Shown here piece after piece: positions 8,597 to 17,984 of a DNA stretch of 64,000 nt. How positions within the stretch are numbered: the first letter of the stretch is position 1; each line of letters opens with the position of its first letter. Source of the DNA: Methylocella sp. (GTDB lineage Bacteria; Pseudomonadota; Alphaproteobacteria; Rhizobiales; Beijerinckiaceae). The notes beneath the pieces were generated by a model, which was not told the origin of the DNA, ran no database searches, and was given only the letters and a program-made list of their open reading frames with translations. A program made the position numbers and the translations under genes. Location: positions 707,526 through 771,525 of the forward strand of contig JBBCGG010000001.1 of the NCBI GenBank assembly GCA_037200525.1. Reading direction: 5' to 3'.

Positions 8597-10417
8597 TTAT
8601 TTGCGAATTCGTTTCGTCGCCTCGTTCAGCCACCGCCGCACGGCCGGCTCGACGAGCGGAGCGATTTCCTGCCGGACGCGCGCGTGATAGGCGTTGAGCC
8701 AGGCAATTTCCTCCGCGTTGAGGAGCCGGCGTTCGATCAACGCGAGATCGATCGGCGCCAGCGTGATCGTCTCGAAACCAAGCATCTCCCGTTCGCCGCC
8801 AGGAATTTCCCGCGGCTCGACGACGACCAAATTCTCGATCCGAATGCCCCAATGTCCGGCATAATAATAGCCGGGCTCATCGGACAGGATCATGCCAGGC
8901 TCCAACGCCGTCGCGCCGAGCTTCGATATGCGCTGCGGCCCTTCGTGCACCGACAGATAGGAGCCGACGCCGTGCCCCGTGCCATGATCGAAATCAAGAC
9001 CAGCCTGCCACAATGGCAGCCGCGCCAAGGCGTCGATTTGCGCGCCCGACGTACCTTTGGGGAACACGGCGCGGGCGATGGCGATATGGCCTTTGAGAAC
9101 GCGGGTGAAGCGATCGCGCATTTCCGCCGTTGGCCTGCCGACGGCGATGGTGCGCGTGATATCCGTCGTGCCGTCCTCGTACTGGCCGCCTGAATCGATC
9201 AGGAAAATGCCTCTGCCTATCCGCGCGTTGGACTTGACCGTCACCCGATAGTGGGGGATTGCGGCGTTCGCCCCGGCCGCAGAAATCGATGGAAACGACA
9301 CATCCTTCAGCTTGCGCGTTTCGCGCCGGAAGGTTTCGAGCGCCTGCGCCGCATCGATCTCGGATAATTTTCCGCTTGGCGCGTTTTCTGAAAACCAATG
9401 CAGAAACCGCGCAACGGCGACGCCATCCCGCTGTTGCGCCTGACGCGCTCCCGCCAACTCCGCGCTGTTTTTGCGCGCCTTCATCAAGGCGATCGGGTCG
9501 GTCCCGACATCGGAGACGCCGCCGGACTTTTTTACGATCTCGGTCAGTTTAGCCGGGGCCGTCGCGGCGTCGAACAATATGCGCTTGCCTTGGCGCCCAA
9601 GGTCTTCGAGGTCGCGTTCGAGCCGCTGCGGCTCTTCGAGGTCAGCTAGCGCGGAGAGCTTTTGAGGCAGGTCATCACCGATTTTGCGCGCATCCACATA
9701 AAGGCGCGGCTTGCCCTCTTTCAAGATCAAGGCATAGGCCAGCGGCAGCGGCGTGTGCGCCACGTCATGGCCGCGAATGTTGAAGACCCAGGCGACCGAA
9801 TGCGGATCGCTCACCACCAAGGCGTCATTGCCTGCAAGCGAAGACGCGACGCGGGCGAGCTTTTTGGCGGCGGCCTCCCCGGCGTGCTTGCGGGTATGCA
9901 GGCTGATCTTGCCAAGCGATGGCGCGGGGCGGTTGGTCCAGATCACATCGACCGGGTTTTGCTCGACGGCGACCAACTCCCCCTCCGCGATTTGGATCGA
10001 CTTGCTCAGACGTTCGATCTGGCCGGACGTGTGCAGCCAAGGGTCGTAGCCAATGCGGCTCCCCGAGCGGACATGATTTTCGAGCCACTTCGCGGGGCTG
10101 ATCTCCGCCAAGGCCACAGGCTGGAAGATCCCAACGTCAACTTGATCCTTGACCACAAGACTATAGCGCCCATCGACGAATATTGCGGCCTTATCGCGCA
10201 GCACGATGGCGAATCCAGCCGAACCCGTGAAACCGGTCAGCCAAGCGAGCCGCTCTTCAGATGACGCGACATACTCATTTTGGTGCTGGTCCGCGCGTGG
10301 GATGACAAAGCCATCAAGACCAAGCCGCTCCAGCTCGAGGCGCAAAGCCGCAACGCGAGCAGCGCTTTGGGACGCATCGGCCTGATCTTCAAAAGATTGA
10401 AAAAGACACTCGAACAT
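8597..10417 (-). CDS. Xaa-Pro aminopeptidase (aminopeptidase P, family M24B)
   Basis: A 606-aa protein made of two creatinase N-terminal-like domains (about 1-310) and a C-terminal pita-bread metallopeptidase domain. Metal ligands are visible: the two Asp in LIDSGGQYEDGTTDITRT, His in DHGTGHGVGSYLSVHEGP, and Glu in ILSDEPGYYYAGHWGIRIEN. This long form (about 600 aa) cleaves N-terminal residues before proline and resembles eukaryotic cytosolic APP. It is 119 bp upstream of pheS on the same strand. Confidence 0.93.
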   Translation of the reverse strand: MFECLFQSFEDQADASQSAARVAALRLELERLGLDGFVIPRADQHQNEYVASSEERLAWLTGFTGSAGFAIVLRDKAAIFVDGRYSLVVKDQVDVGIFQPVALAEISPAKWLENHVRSGSRIGYDPWLHTSGQIERLSKSIQIAEGELVAVEQNPVDVIWTNRPAPSLGKISLHTRKHAGEAAAKKLARVASSLAGNDALVVSDPHSVAWVFNIRGHDVAHTPLPLAYALILKEGKPRLYVDARKIGDDLPQKLSALADLEEPQRLERDLEDLGRQGKRILFDAATAPAKLTEIVKKSGGVSDVGTDPIALMKARKNSAELAGARQAQQRDGVAVARFLHWFSENAPSGKLSEIDAAQALETFRRETRKLKDVSFPSISAAGANAAIPHYRVTVKSNARIGRGIFLIDSGGQYEDGTTDITRTIAVGRPTAEMRDRFTRVLKGHIAIARAVFPKGTSGAQIDALARLPLWQAGLDFDHGTGHGVGSYLSVHEGPQRISKLGATALEPGMILSDEPGYYYAGHWGIRIENLVVVEPREIPGGEREMLGFETITLAPIDLALIERRLLNAEEIAWLNAYHARVRQEIAPLVEPAVRRWLNEATKRIRK

Positions 10418-10486
10418 GAAGCGAGACTAGAGCGAGTTTAGCTCAGCAGCAACCCGTCGCCGCGAATTCAGCCGCGGCGCGCGGCC

Positions 10487-10957
10487 TCAACTCACAACAT
10501 CGCCCGGCAGATCTTGGCACGGGTGGCCCGGCAAAACCTTGGCCGGCCAGCGCACATCGAAATCGCGAAGGCGCGCCTCGAGACATTCGACCTGGAGCCG
10601 CAGCGCGCAGGCCGCCGAGAAGATAAGCTCAACCTCTCCCGCCGGGGCGCCAGTCTCCTTGAAGCCGATGCTCAGAAGATTGAGGATGAGCGATTTGTCG
10701 CGCTGCGAAAACCCCGAACACGAGACCTTCAGAACGCGCTCGAAATGCACTCCGGTTCGGCAGCGCTCCCAGCTTCCCTTCGCGGCCTTTACCCAGTCGA
10801 ATCTCGCCCCGACAAACGCGAATTGCTTGGGGCCAGGCAAAAAAGCCATATCGCCGACGCTAATCAAGGCGTCCTGCAAATTGGCCGAGATAACCTCAAG
10901 GTCCTCGCAATCGAAGGCGACTAATCGAAGCGGCTCCGGCGTCGACGTCCCATTCAT
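10487..10957 (-). CDS. DUF2948 family protein
   Basis: About 156 aa, starting MNGTSTPEPLRLVAFDCEDLEVISANLQDALI, which is the typical beginning of DUF2948 proteins. I prefer the ATG at 10957 over the longer reading from 11005, because residues before it are not family-like. No function is known. In Rhizobiales this gene commonly follows murA, as it does here (77 bp after the murA stop, same strand), so it is probably co-transcribed with it. Confidence 0.85.
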   Translation of the reverse strand: MNGTSTPEPLRLVAFDCEDLEVISANLQDALISVGDMAFLPGPKQFAFVGARFDWVKAAKGSWERCRTGVHFERVLKVSCSGFSQRDKSLILNLLSIGFKETGAPAGEVELIFSAACALRLQVECLEARLRDFDVRWPAKVLPGHPCQDLPGDVVS

Positions 10958-11034
10958 CGCAATGCCCCGCGTAAAAGAAACTTGGCGCTGTTCGTCCTCC
11001 CTCAATTTAGGATGAGTTTCGGCCGGCGCCAGTG

Positions 11035-12333
11035 CTAGCCGGGATTTGCAATCCTCTCGATGATGGCGCCGCAGCCGCTGAGCTTATTTTCCAGATGTTC
11101 GAAGCCGCGATCGAGGTGATAGACCCTATTGACCATGGTCTCGCCCCGCGCCGCGAGGGCGGCGATGACAAGCGACACCGAAGCGCGCAGATCGGTCGCC
11201 ATGACGGGAGCGCCCTGGAGTTCGTCGACGCCTTCAACCACGGCGACATCGCCGTCAAGCCGAATATGGGCGCCAAGCCGCGCCAGTTCCTGAACATGCA
11301 TGAAGCGGTTTTCGAAAATCGTTTCAGTAATTCTGGAGCTGCCCTTGGCCTTGGTCATAAGAGCCATGAACTGGGCCTGCAAATCGGTCGGAAAGCCTGG
11401 GAATGGCGTCGTTGTGATATCGACCGGGAACAGCCCCGCGCCATTGCGCTGCACCCGAACCCCCTCGTTAGTGACGGAGACGTTAGCGCCGGCTTGTTCG
11501 ATGGCGTCGAGGGCGCTTTGCAAGCGGCCCGCCTCGGCGCCTTCCAGCATGACGTCGCCGCCGGCCATGGCGGCGGCGATTGCATAGGTGCCCGCTTCGA
11601 TGCGGTCCGGCAAGACTTTATGGCTCGCGCCCCCAAGGCTGCCGACGCCCTCGATCTCGACATTGGACTGGCCGGCCCCCTTGATTTTGGCGCCCATCTT
11701 TATGAGGCAATCGGCCAGATCGACGATTTCCGGCTCGCGCGCGGCGTTGACCAGCAAAGTGTGACCCTTGGCGAGGGAGGCCGCCATCAGCGCCGTGTGC
11801 GTGCCGCCGACCGTCACTTTGGGAAAATGGATCTCCCCCCCGATCAGGCCTTTCTGCGCTTTGGCATGAACATAGCCGGCCTCGATCTCGATACTGGCGC
11901 CGAGCTTTTCCAGCGCCATGAGGAGCAAATCGACCGGCCGCGTGCCAATGGCGCAGCCGCCCGGCAGCGACACTTTCGCTTCCCCCATGCGGGCAAGAAG
12001 CGGCGCAATCACCCAGAAACTCGCCCGCATTTTCGCGACGAGTTCGTAAGGGGCGGTCGTATCGACGATATTTCGCGCGGTCAGGTGGATCGCGCGGCTC
12101 GCATTTGGCGCGGCGCCTGGGCGGCGCCCGTCAATTGAATGATCAACGCCGTGGTGCCCTAGAATGCGCAACAGCATGCCGACGTCGGCGAGGCTCGGGA
12201 CATTGTCAAGAGTCAACGTCTCCGTGGTGAGGAGCGAGGCGATCATCAGCGGCAACGCCGCGTTTTTGGCGCCGGAAATGCGAATGACGCCATTCAGCGC
12301 TTGGCCGCCGACGATGCGAATACGATCCATCAA
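11035..12333 (-). CDS. murA: UDP-N-acetylglucosamine 1-carboxyvinyltransferase MurA
   Basis: A 432-aa EPSP-like enzyme that performs the first committed step of peptidoglycan precursor synthesis, transferring enolpyruvate from PEP to UDP-GlcNAc. The N-terminus shows the substrate block [22 protein letters not shown]. The loop [23 protein letters not shown] holds the catalytic cysteine that fosfomycin modifies (Cys in GGCAIG), so this MurA is of the ordinary Cys type. The C-terminal [19 protein letters not shown] is also typical. It lies between a short basic protein gene and DUF2948. Confidence 0.95.
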   Translation of the reverse strand: MMDRIRIVGGQALNGVIRISGAKNAALPLMIASLLTTETLTLDNVPSLADVGMLLRILGHHGVDHSIDGRRPGAAPNASRAIHLTARNIVDTTAPYELVAKMRASFWVIAPLLARMGEAKVSLPGGCAIGTRPVDLLLMALEKLGASIEIEAGYVHAKAQKGLIGGEIHFPKVTVGGTHTALMAASLAKGHTLLVNAAREPEIVDLADCLIKMGAKIKGAGQSNVEIEGVGSLGGASHKVLPDRIEAGTYAIAAAMAGGDVMLEGAEAGRLQSALDAIEQAGANVSVTNEGVRVQRNGAGLFPVDITTTPFPGFPTDLQAQFMALMTKAKGSSRITETIFENRFMHVQELARLGAHIRLDGDVAVVEGVDELQGAPVMATDLRASVSLVIAALAARGETMVNRVYHLDRGFEHLENKLSGCGAIIERIANPG

Positions 12334-12357
12334 TCCCCCGCTTTCAACTCAATCACA

Positions 12358-12585
12358 TCAATTCCGGTCAACCGAGTCTTTGCCGGATGCGCCGACTGCG
12401 GCGGCGCTCGCTCCTTCATCGCCCGCAGCCTTGCGGTCGCGGCTTTGCGCTTTACGCCGACCAAGATTCGCGCGCAGCGCCGCGGCGAGACGCTGGCGTT
12501 CCGCATGCTTGCGCACGTTCATTTCGCTGGCGGAGGCATCCGCAGCGTCGCGCCGGTCCGGAGGATCAGCTTGAGAGCATCCCAT
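12358..12585 (-). CDS. Small basic conserved protein upstream of murA
   Basis: A 75-aa or shorter protein (internal ATG at 12522 gives 54 aa). The core KHAERQRLAAALRANLGRRKAQSRDRK is a strongly basic helix of a type I have seen as a small conserved hypothetical protein in Rhizobiales, often next to murA. The C-terminal tail is Gly/Ala/Ser-rich. Function is unknown. A weak purine-rich site precedes the first ATG. It is 24 bp upstream of murA on the same strand. Confidence 0.5.
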   Translation of the reverse strand: MGCSQADPPDRRDAADASASEMNVRKHAERQRLAAALRANLGRRKAQSRDRKAAGDEGASAAAVGASGKDSVDRN

Positions 12586-12772
12586 AACACTTTCCGTAAA
12601 TGTTTCATGAATTGGAGTATTTCATGAATTGAGCGAAGGCTCGGTGAATCGCGCCAAAGGCCGCGTTTCAGAAAAACTTCTAAAGCGCCGCGTCGGCGGA
12701 GACAAGGCTCAGGCTTGCCTATCCGGCGCTCCTATGGCAATACGCCACCCAATTGACCCCCGCTCGTCGAGG

Positions 12773-12847
12773 GCTGCGGTAGCTCAGTGGTAGAGCACTC
12801 CATTGGTAATGGAGAGGTCGACAGTTCAATCCTGTCTCGCAGCACCA
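12773..12847 (+). tRNA. tRNA-Thr (anticodon GGT)
   Basis: A 75-nt cloverleaf including an encoded CCA. The 7-bp acceptor stem GCTGCGG pairs with TCGCAGC (one G-T). The anticodon stem CTCCA/TGGAG encloses TTGGTAA, giving anticodon GGT. The T arm GACAG/CTGTC encloses GTTCAAT. It lies at the left edge of the accessory region, a common integration site, although I found no repeat of its 3' end further right. Confidence 0.95.
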
Positions 12848-12899
12848 GCGTTTTCAATGAGTTAGCGGAAGATTATAAATCCTCTAAATGTTCAATTGA

Positions 12900-13202
12900 A
12901 CATGTGAACCAGGAGGAGCAGCGAATATCGCTGCAGCAATCCTCTCTTATTCATTCCGAGGAGCATCAGGAAAGCGCTATCGCTACGCGCTGATTTCGGG
13001 CGTGAAGGCTGCCGATCTGCCGGCCGCACCCGGAATGTATATCGTCGCGTTCGGGCGCCCTTCGGACTCCGCGCCGGTTTATGTCGGGGAATCGCAGAAC
13101 GTCCGCAGCGCTTTCGAGCGATCGCAGCCTTGGCGTAAAGCGCGGGAAATCAGCGAAGAGGCCCTGTTTTTCCTGCGGCTGGACCTGAGCGACCCTGATT
13201 AG
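12900..13202 (+). pseudogene. GIY-YIG-like domain protein, probably truncated
   Basis: The open frame from 12900 reads through RYRYALISGVKAADL, then PGMYIVAFGRP...APVYVGESQNVRSAF, the pattern of a GIY-YIG nuclease-like N-terminal half (strand GMYIVA, strand VYVGES, then the helix with Arg). No ATG precedes it in frame; GTG 13002 is the first usual start and would begin just before the domain. A strong purine run (aggagga, 12911-12917) stands upstream. The frame stops at TAG 13200-13202, which is also the left target duplication of the adjacent IS relic. It is shorter than typical members, so I call it a fragment. Confidence 0.5.
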
Positions 13203-13540
13203 AGAGCTGGCTCGGCTTGTCTGAACAATGTGTCCGGTTTGATAAGTGGAATCCCTACCAGGTTCAGGCCGCCGCGATCTGCGGCAGCCGGTTGAAATAG
13301 GCCTGATCTGGCGTCTGCCGGTCAAGGCTCGAATGGGGTCTGCGAGAATTGTAGAAGCGAAGATAACTGGCGATCGAGGCGCGGGCCTTAATCGCGGCCA
13401 AGGCCACCTTCCCCTTGAAGGCCGGAGCGTGGTTCCGGCGGGGTCGTTTGCTCATCGTCTCTCCTGTGCTGCGGCCATTTTGACCGCTCTCAGGCAGAAA
13501 CTCCACTTATCCTGCTGTCCAGATTTGTAATGCCAGCTCT
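13203..13540 (-). mobile_element. Internally deleted IS3-family element (338 bp) with TAG target duplication
   Basis: Both ends carry AGAGCTGGC in inverted orientation (13203-13211 and 13532-13540), and the element is flanked by the direct repeat TAG (13200-13202 and 13541-13543). Inside, on the minus strand, the open frame 13264-13506 joins the first about 24 residues of an IS3-type OrfA (MSKRPRRNHAPAFKGKVALA) directly to the last about 35 residues of OrfB (SYLRFYNSRRPHSSLD and the AYFNRLP tail). The DDE catalytic core is therefore missing. It cannot move by itself but keeps its ends, so a full-length relative could mobilise it. Confidence 0.8.
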
Positions 13541-13803
13541 TAGAGTCCGTTACGCTTGTCATCACTTAGTGCAGCTTCCGCGCACAGGCCTATTGGTGTA
13601 TCAATCCCATGGCGATGCTGAAGCTCCGAAATGAAACGGGATAACGCGTCCCTTTAGAGAGAGGGAGATTTGTATGAGCTATAAGATTCTTTCTTTGGAC
13701 GGAGGAGGAACGTGGGCGCTTCTTCAGGCGATGGCGCTCGAGGATCTTTATCAAGGTTGTTCAGGGCATGAAATCTTGAGCAATTTTGATCTCGCCGTCG
13801 CTA

Positions 13804-14668
13804 GGCAGTAGTGACGAATTACCTGAGCATGATAGCAATAGCGGCGAGCAATACGAAGCCTCGGTAGTTTGCGAGGAGCTTGTCGTATCGGGTTGCGACG
13901 CGCCGGAACTGCTTCAGTTTATTGAAGAAACGCTCGACGAGATTGCGCTCCTTGTAGAGCGCCTTGTCGTAGGGGAGCGGCGCGCGGCGATTGGATTTTG
14001 ATGGGATCACCGGCTCAGCCTCACGCATAAGAACAGCCTTGCGCAAGTGATTGGCGTCATAACCTTTATCGGCGATGATCGCATCGGCCGCAAAGCCTTC
14101 GATCAGGGCGTGCGCTTTTGTGATGTCGTTGCGCTGCCCAGGTCCGAGAAGGAGCCGAACGGGGTTGCCGAGTGCGTCTGTCGCGGCGTGGATTTTGGTG
14201 CTCAAACCACCGCGAGAGCGGCCCAGGCCTTGGGCATCCGCCCCCCTTTGGCGATCCTTGCGCCGGCCGCGTGCTGATGGGCGCGCACGATTGTTGAGTC
14301 GATCATCAGCCATTCGAGATCGGCCTCGGCGGTGAATGCCTCAAGAAATCCGTCCAAGGCGCCGCGCTCGATCCAGCGATAGTAGCGGCGTTTCACCGCC
14401 TGATGGTCGCCGAAGCGTTCGGGCAGATCGCGCCAGCGGCCGCCCGAGCGGGCCATCCATAACAGCGCGTCGACGAAGCGTCGATTGTCGCAGCGCGGCC
14501 CGCGCTGGCCGGCTCTTCCGCCTGGCACAAGATCACAAAGCCGCTCCCATTGATCGTCTCGCAGCGCATCGACATCCCGAATCATCAAGGCTGATCTCCA
14601 AAAATCAGCCTTGAATCATGGAAAGATCCTCGCGAGAATCCCTCAAACGCCGAATTCGTCACCACGGC
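13804..14668 (-). mobile_element. IS5-family insertion sequence (865 bp), CTA target duplication
   Basis: The left end reads GGCAGTAGTGACGAATT and the reverse complement of the right end reads GGCCGTGGTGACGAATT, giving imperfect terminal inverted repeats of about 17 bp. Direct CTA repeats flank it (13801-13803 and 14669-14671). Size, transposase organisation and a 3-bp TNA duplication fit the IS5 family (IS427/IS1031-like). A 10-bp stem hairpin (about 14590-14618) lies just upstream of the transposase start, inside the element. Confidence 0.88.
13819..14588 (-). CDS. IS5-family transposase in two overlapping frames
   Basis: Two minus-strand frames, 14588-14202 (128 aa) and 14313-13819 (164 aa), overlap by 112 bp and together make one transposase. 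The first frame holds the DUF4096-like N-terminus (RDVDALRDDQWERLCDLVPG) and the first catalytic Asp (WLMIDSTIVRAH). The second holds the second Asp (IIADKGYDANHL) and the Glu in ERNLVERFFNKLKQFRR. IS427-type members normally join the two by frameshifting, so the split is probably normal rather than decay. Confidence 0.85.
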
Positions 14669-15701
14669 CTAACTCCGGCGGCAGCATTGTCCTTGCTGGT
14701 CTCGTTATGAATATGGCCCCAAGGGATATTCGCGAGTTCTTTGAAGACCAAGAAAAGCGAGAATCGATTTTCTACAAAAGGCCGCTTGAGACCCTGTCGT
14801 CTGGGATCCCAATTCTTCCCCGTTATATCGCGTCCGAAAAGCGCATCGGCCTGCAAAAGGCGATGGAGTCGTTGGGCGGGAACTTTACTCTTTCGCATTG
14901 GCCAAGTCGCCCTGGATGGCCGCGTGGCCCGAGCGGTAGTCGCGTTGGTGTTCTCATCGTGACTTTCGATTATGACCGCCTGCGTGAAGCCATGTTGCGT
15001 AGCTATGCGATATCTACGAGCGGCGCACTCCCCGACGAAATCGCTCTTTTCGACGCGGTACATGCATCCACGAATGCGCCCGTCACCTACTTCGACGCGC
15101 CAGCCTTGGTCGGCCGGAAACGTTACTGGGACGGCGCGATGGGCGCATATAACAATCCATTAATGGCCGGCGTCGTTGACGCTATATGCCTCGGAGTTCA
15201 GCCCAGCGAGATAGAGATCTTGTCACTCGGCACCGGGACGGTTCGATTAATCCCGTCCGACCTCGCCACTGCAGATACTCCTCCTGACCTTACAACAGCA
15301 AAGGTAAAGCCAAGCGTGTTGAGCGATATCGCTAGAGCTGCAGGTTGTATCACAGACGATCCCCCGGACGCAGCCACCTACACTGCCCATATCGTCCTCG
15401 GAAATGCTCCCGACAAAGTCGGACGAATTGTTCGATTGAGTCCACTTATCCAGCCGGTCAATAGGAACGGCGCTTGGACTTATCCGGACAGTCTGCCCCA
15501 ACCAATCTTCGACGCACTCTCAGAATTGGGTATGGACGCCTTGGAGGCGGAAGAGGTGAATTTGATTAAGGAATTGGGCGATGCGTGGATCAATCACGGT
15601 GCCCAGAATCAACCCCTTCGCATGAACGATGATCTCACATTGGCGCTGGGGGATGGGACCTACGCGATCGGCAAGCAAAGATGGCGAGCTATTGAGCGCG
15701 C

Positions 15702-15989
15702 ATGACGGTATTCCCTAGATATAACGCTTTGGGGCCGCTATGGACCCGCGAACATCGCCTGTTCTCTTTTCTGACGACCGAGGCGAACGATGTCGTCCGT
15801 CCGATCCACGCCAAGGCCATGCCGGTTATGCTCACGAGGCCAGAGGAATGGGACATTTGGCTCGATGGATCGCTCGACGAAGCGATTGCGCTTCAACGGC
15901 CTCTGCCGAACGAAAAGCTGAGGATCGTGGGAACAGGACAAAAGGCCGACGAGCGGGGTGGTCGATTCCAGCGCAAAGCTCATCCTTGA
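15702..15989 (+). pseudogene. C-terminal remnant of an SRAP (YedK/HMCES-type) protein
   Basis: A 95-aa frame whose core FLTTEANDVVRPIHAKAMPVML and PEEWDIWLD matches the C-terminal half of SOS response-associated peptidases, which crosslink to abasic sites in single-stranded DNA through a Cys2 residue. The N-terminal half, including that cysteine, is missing; the conserved His in PIHAKAMP is kept. It starts at an ATG overlapping the patatin stop (ATGA), so it may still be translated, but it cannot work as an SRAP enzyme. Confidence 0.7.
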
Positions 15990-16074
15990 TGATTTTCCAT
16001 TGCGTCGTCGCGAACTCCGTGAAGTCGCCGCGCCCGCAAGCGTAAAACGCTTAACGATTGAATATCGAATTCTT

Positions 16075-16779
16075 TTAGGCCGCAGAGGCTCCGCCAACCT
16101 CATTCCGACGGCGGCTTCGCCGTTTGCCCAGCGCGCGGTCAATCGCAGTCAAGACGAGACCAAGCGCGAAGAACACCCCGAGAAAAACTAGCGCGTTGAT
16201 GAAAACCCCAGGATAGCCCAATTTGGTGACGTCGATGAACGAATAAGGATAAATGCCAAAGACCGCGCCCCGCGCAATCGTATATACAAAGAAGAGCAGC
16301 GGATAAAGCAACCAGAGCGCCGGATCACCCCACGTCAGTCTCCCTTTGGACGTAAAGACTAACCAATATAAGACATAGAGAATCGGAATAGCATCGTGCA
16401 AAACACCGTCCGACACGAACTGCATCCCTCGCGACTTCGGCCCCCGCAGCAGCAGCTCAAAGACTACGCCGACCACGATGATATAAACGACCAACGCCGA
16501 TTGCACTCTTGGGCGCAACAGCAACGTCTCGGCCTGCGGCCGCGCGCAGGCAAGCGTCAGAACCAGCGCGACCAACAGATTGGTTTGGATCGAAAATAAA
16601 CTGAAGTAATTAACGAGATACGCGGCGATCGATGAATTTTTGGATACCGAATTTGAAAGACCGAGAATGATTTCGACGCCAAGGCCAAACCACGCCATCG
16701 CGGCGAGAACGCCCGCGAAGAACCGCTGAATGTCGGACGAAGGCGCGGCTTCAGGTGGCGTCAGCCCTGCAGTAACCAT
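16075..16779 (-). CDS. Pr6Pr family membrane protein
   Basis: A 234-aa integral membrane protein with about six hydrophobic segments, for example FAGVLAAMAWFGLGVEIILGL, VVYIIVVGVVFELLL, DAIPILYVLYWLVF and ALVFLGVFFALGLVLTAI. The motif NYFSLFSIQTNLLVALVL and the HDAIPILYVLYW / YPLLFFVYTIARG blocks match the Pr6Pr (FAR-17a/AIG1-like) family of unknown function. The C-terminus is basic (KRRSRRRNE). It is convergent with the SRAP remnant. Confidence 0.8.
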   Translation of the reverse strand: MVTAGLTPPEAAPSSDIQRFFAGVLAAMAWFGLGVEIILGLSNSVSKNSSIAAYLVNYFSLFSIQTNLLVALVLTLACARPQAETLLLRPRVQSALVVYIIVVGVVFELLLRGPKSRGMQFVSDGVLHDAIPILYVLYWLVFTSKGRLTWGDPALWLLYPLLFFVYTIARGAVFGIYPYSFIDVTKLGYPGVFINALVFLGVFFALGLVLTAIDRALGKRRSRRRNEVGGASAA

Positions 16780-17393
16780 GGTGATCTCCGTTAGAACTAG
16801 GTATTATTGCCGCCTAGCCGAATTATGAATTGTTCGTGCTTCATCTACCGCTCGCGGCTTTCATAGAGACCTTCAAGGTTACGAACCGATATCCCGCGGC
16901 GAGAGAATGACTACAGTCGTCATAATTCGCTGGGGATTTTCCTGTTGTTTTCGAGACGCGTTGAGATGGCGGTCTCCGCGTTTAGCGCGTATCTGTGATG
17001 CTGATTGATCATTCGCGATCGGTGCCGCGGTTTCCAGAGAGCAGAGGCCGGCTGTTGGTCTCTTCGCCCGGCGCACTAATTGACTTCGTCGAGTTTCCTG
17101 AAGCTGCAACACGGAAGCCCTGCGCGGGCATCTCTTGGATAAAGGAAACCCCCGCTCGCCGGCGTTTAAACAGCGGCGGGGGCAGTTCTCACTACCGGAT
17201 CACGATCGTTGGGCCTCGAAGAGAGTCTCATGCAAAGACATCAAGGGGGTGGCGAAACGGTCCGGCTCCCCGCAGGCATAAGCCCGCGATTTTGACCAGA
17301 CTGGAGCCGGCAGACCGCCCAGCCTAGTCGATCAACGCTTATGGAGCAGCGATGTTACGACGTGATTTCATTTGCGAAAAACACGCTCCGCGC
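16780..17393. other. Intergenic stretch, no gene recognised
   Basis: About 610 bp without a convincing gene. Short open frames on both strands have arbitrary composition. An inverted repeat with CCCCCGC/GCGGGGG arms lies at about 17148-17184 and could form a hairpin, but no T-run follows it. The stretch marks the left edge of the prophage-like cluster. Confidence 0.5.
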
Positions 17394-17984
17394 CTACTCG
17401 ATCTTCGCGGTCCACCTATGCCCGGTCGTCGTCGCTGTGACCGTAATCGCCTCGGTCGAGACCGGTCCCGTGCCCGTGCTATAAACCCCACAGGGGGCTA
17501 GCTCGATCGAGCCGCCTGCCGTCGTAGATGCAGCAGCCGTGAAGTTGATGAAGAGGCTCTCGGCCGTCGTGATATTTTGCGAAGCGGCTGTGCACGGATT
17601 CTCGATGAAGATCGTCATTCTAGCAGAGACCGACGCGACCAAAGTCTGAGAGGTGCCGCCCGTCGTTACCGCGCCGCTGCGATCCGTCAGCGTCTTCACG
17701 TTGGGGACGATAGTGACCGCAACAGCCTGAGCCAGCGGAGTTGCGCCACCCAGAGGCTGACTGATCGCGCCACCGCCGCCACCTCCTCCACCACCCGTGC
17801 AAGCGGCGCCGGTCTCGTCGATTACCGGAATGCCCTGACTACCCGGATTATAGATCGCCGGCAGAGAGTCGCATGAGGTGACAACGAACGCGCGCATTTG
17901 CGCATGAGCCGCAGCCGGCGCCAGCGCCAGCATCGCAAACAAAAGGACCTTGACCACCAATCTAGTCATTGCAGGCGTCCTCAT
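17394..17984 (-). CDS. Prophage-region exported protein, unknown function
   Basis: About 196 aa from ATG 17984, which overlaps the stop of the preceding gene as ATGA. A Sec signal peptide is clear (MTRLVVKVLLFAMLALAPAAAHAQ). The mature part has a run of nine glycines (TGGGGGGGGG), then Thr/Ser/Ala-rich beta-prone sequence and a late STEAITVTATTTGHRW, like a phage-encoded fibre or adsorption accessory domain. No family was recognised. It is the last gene of the minus-strand cluster. Confidence 0.5.
   Translation of the reverse strand: MRTPAMTRLVVKVLLFAMLALAPAAAHAQMRAFVVTSCDSLPAIYNPGSQGIPVIDETGAACTGGGGGGGGGAISQPLGGATPLAQAVAVTIVPNVKTLTDRSGAVTTGGTSQTLVASVSARMTIFIENPCTAASQNITTAESLFINFTAAASTTAGGSIELAPCGVYSTGTGPVSTEAITVTATTTGHRWTAKIE

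Larger units (their letters stand above)
13674..15705 (+). pseudogene. Patatin-like phospholipase, interrupted by an IS5-family element
   Basis: The gene starts at ATG 13674 after a good purine-rich site (gagagggag). It reads MSYKILSLDGGGTWALLQAM, the oxyanion-hole motif of patatin-like lipid hydrolases, up to FDLAVA. It is then split at 13803 by an 865-bp IS and resumes at 14672. Removing the IS plus one CTA copy restores the frame as FDLAVANSGGSIVLAG, where ANSGG holds the nucleophile serine. The catalytic Asp is in WDGAMGAYNNP downstream. The 3' part stays open to TGA 15705. The intact protein would be about 387 aa. As it stands, the catalytic Ser and Asp are separated from the start, so it should be inactive. 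Confidence 0.85.

Noticed and set aside
12848-12960. A 68-codon frame starting inside the tRNA gene (12787-12993).
   Set aside because: It overlaps the tRNA and its composition is not protein-like; the GIY-YIG-like frame is a better reading of the region.
16995-17327. A 110-codon plus-strand frame in the gap.
   Set aside because: Arg/Pro/Ser-rich translation with no domain, and no convincing ribosome site or neighbour link.
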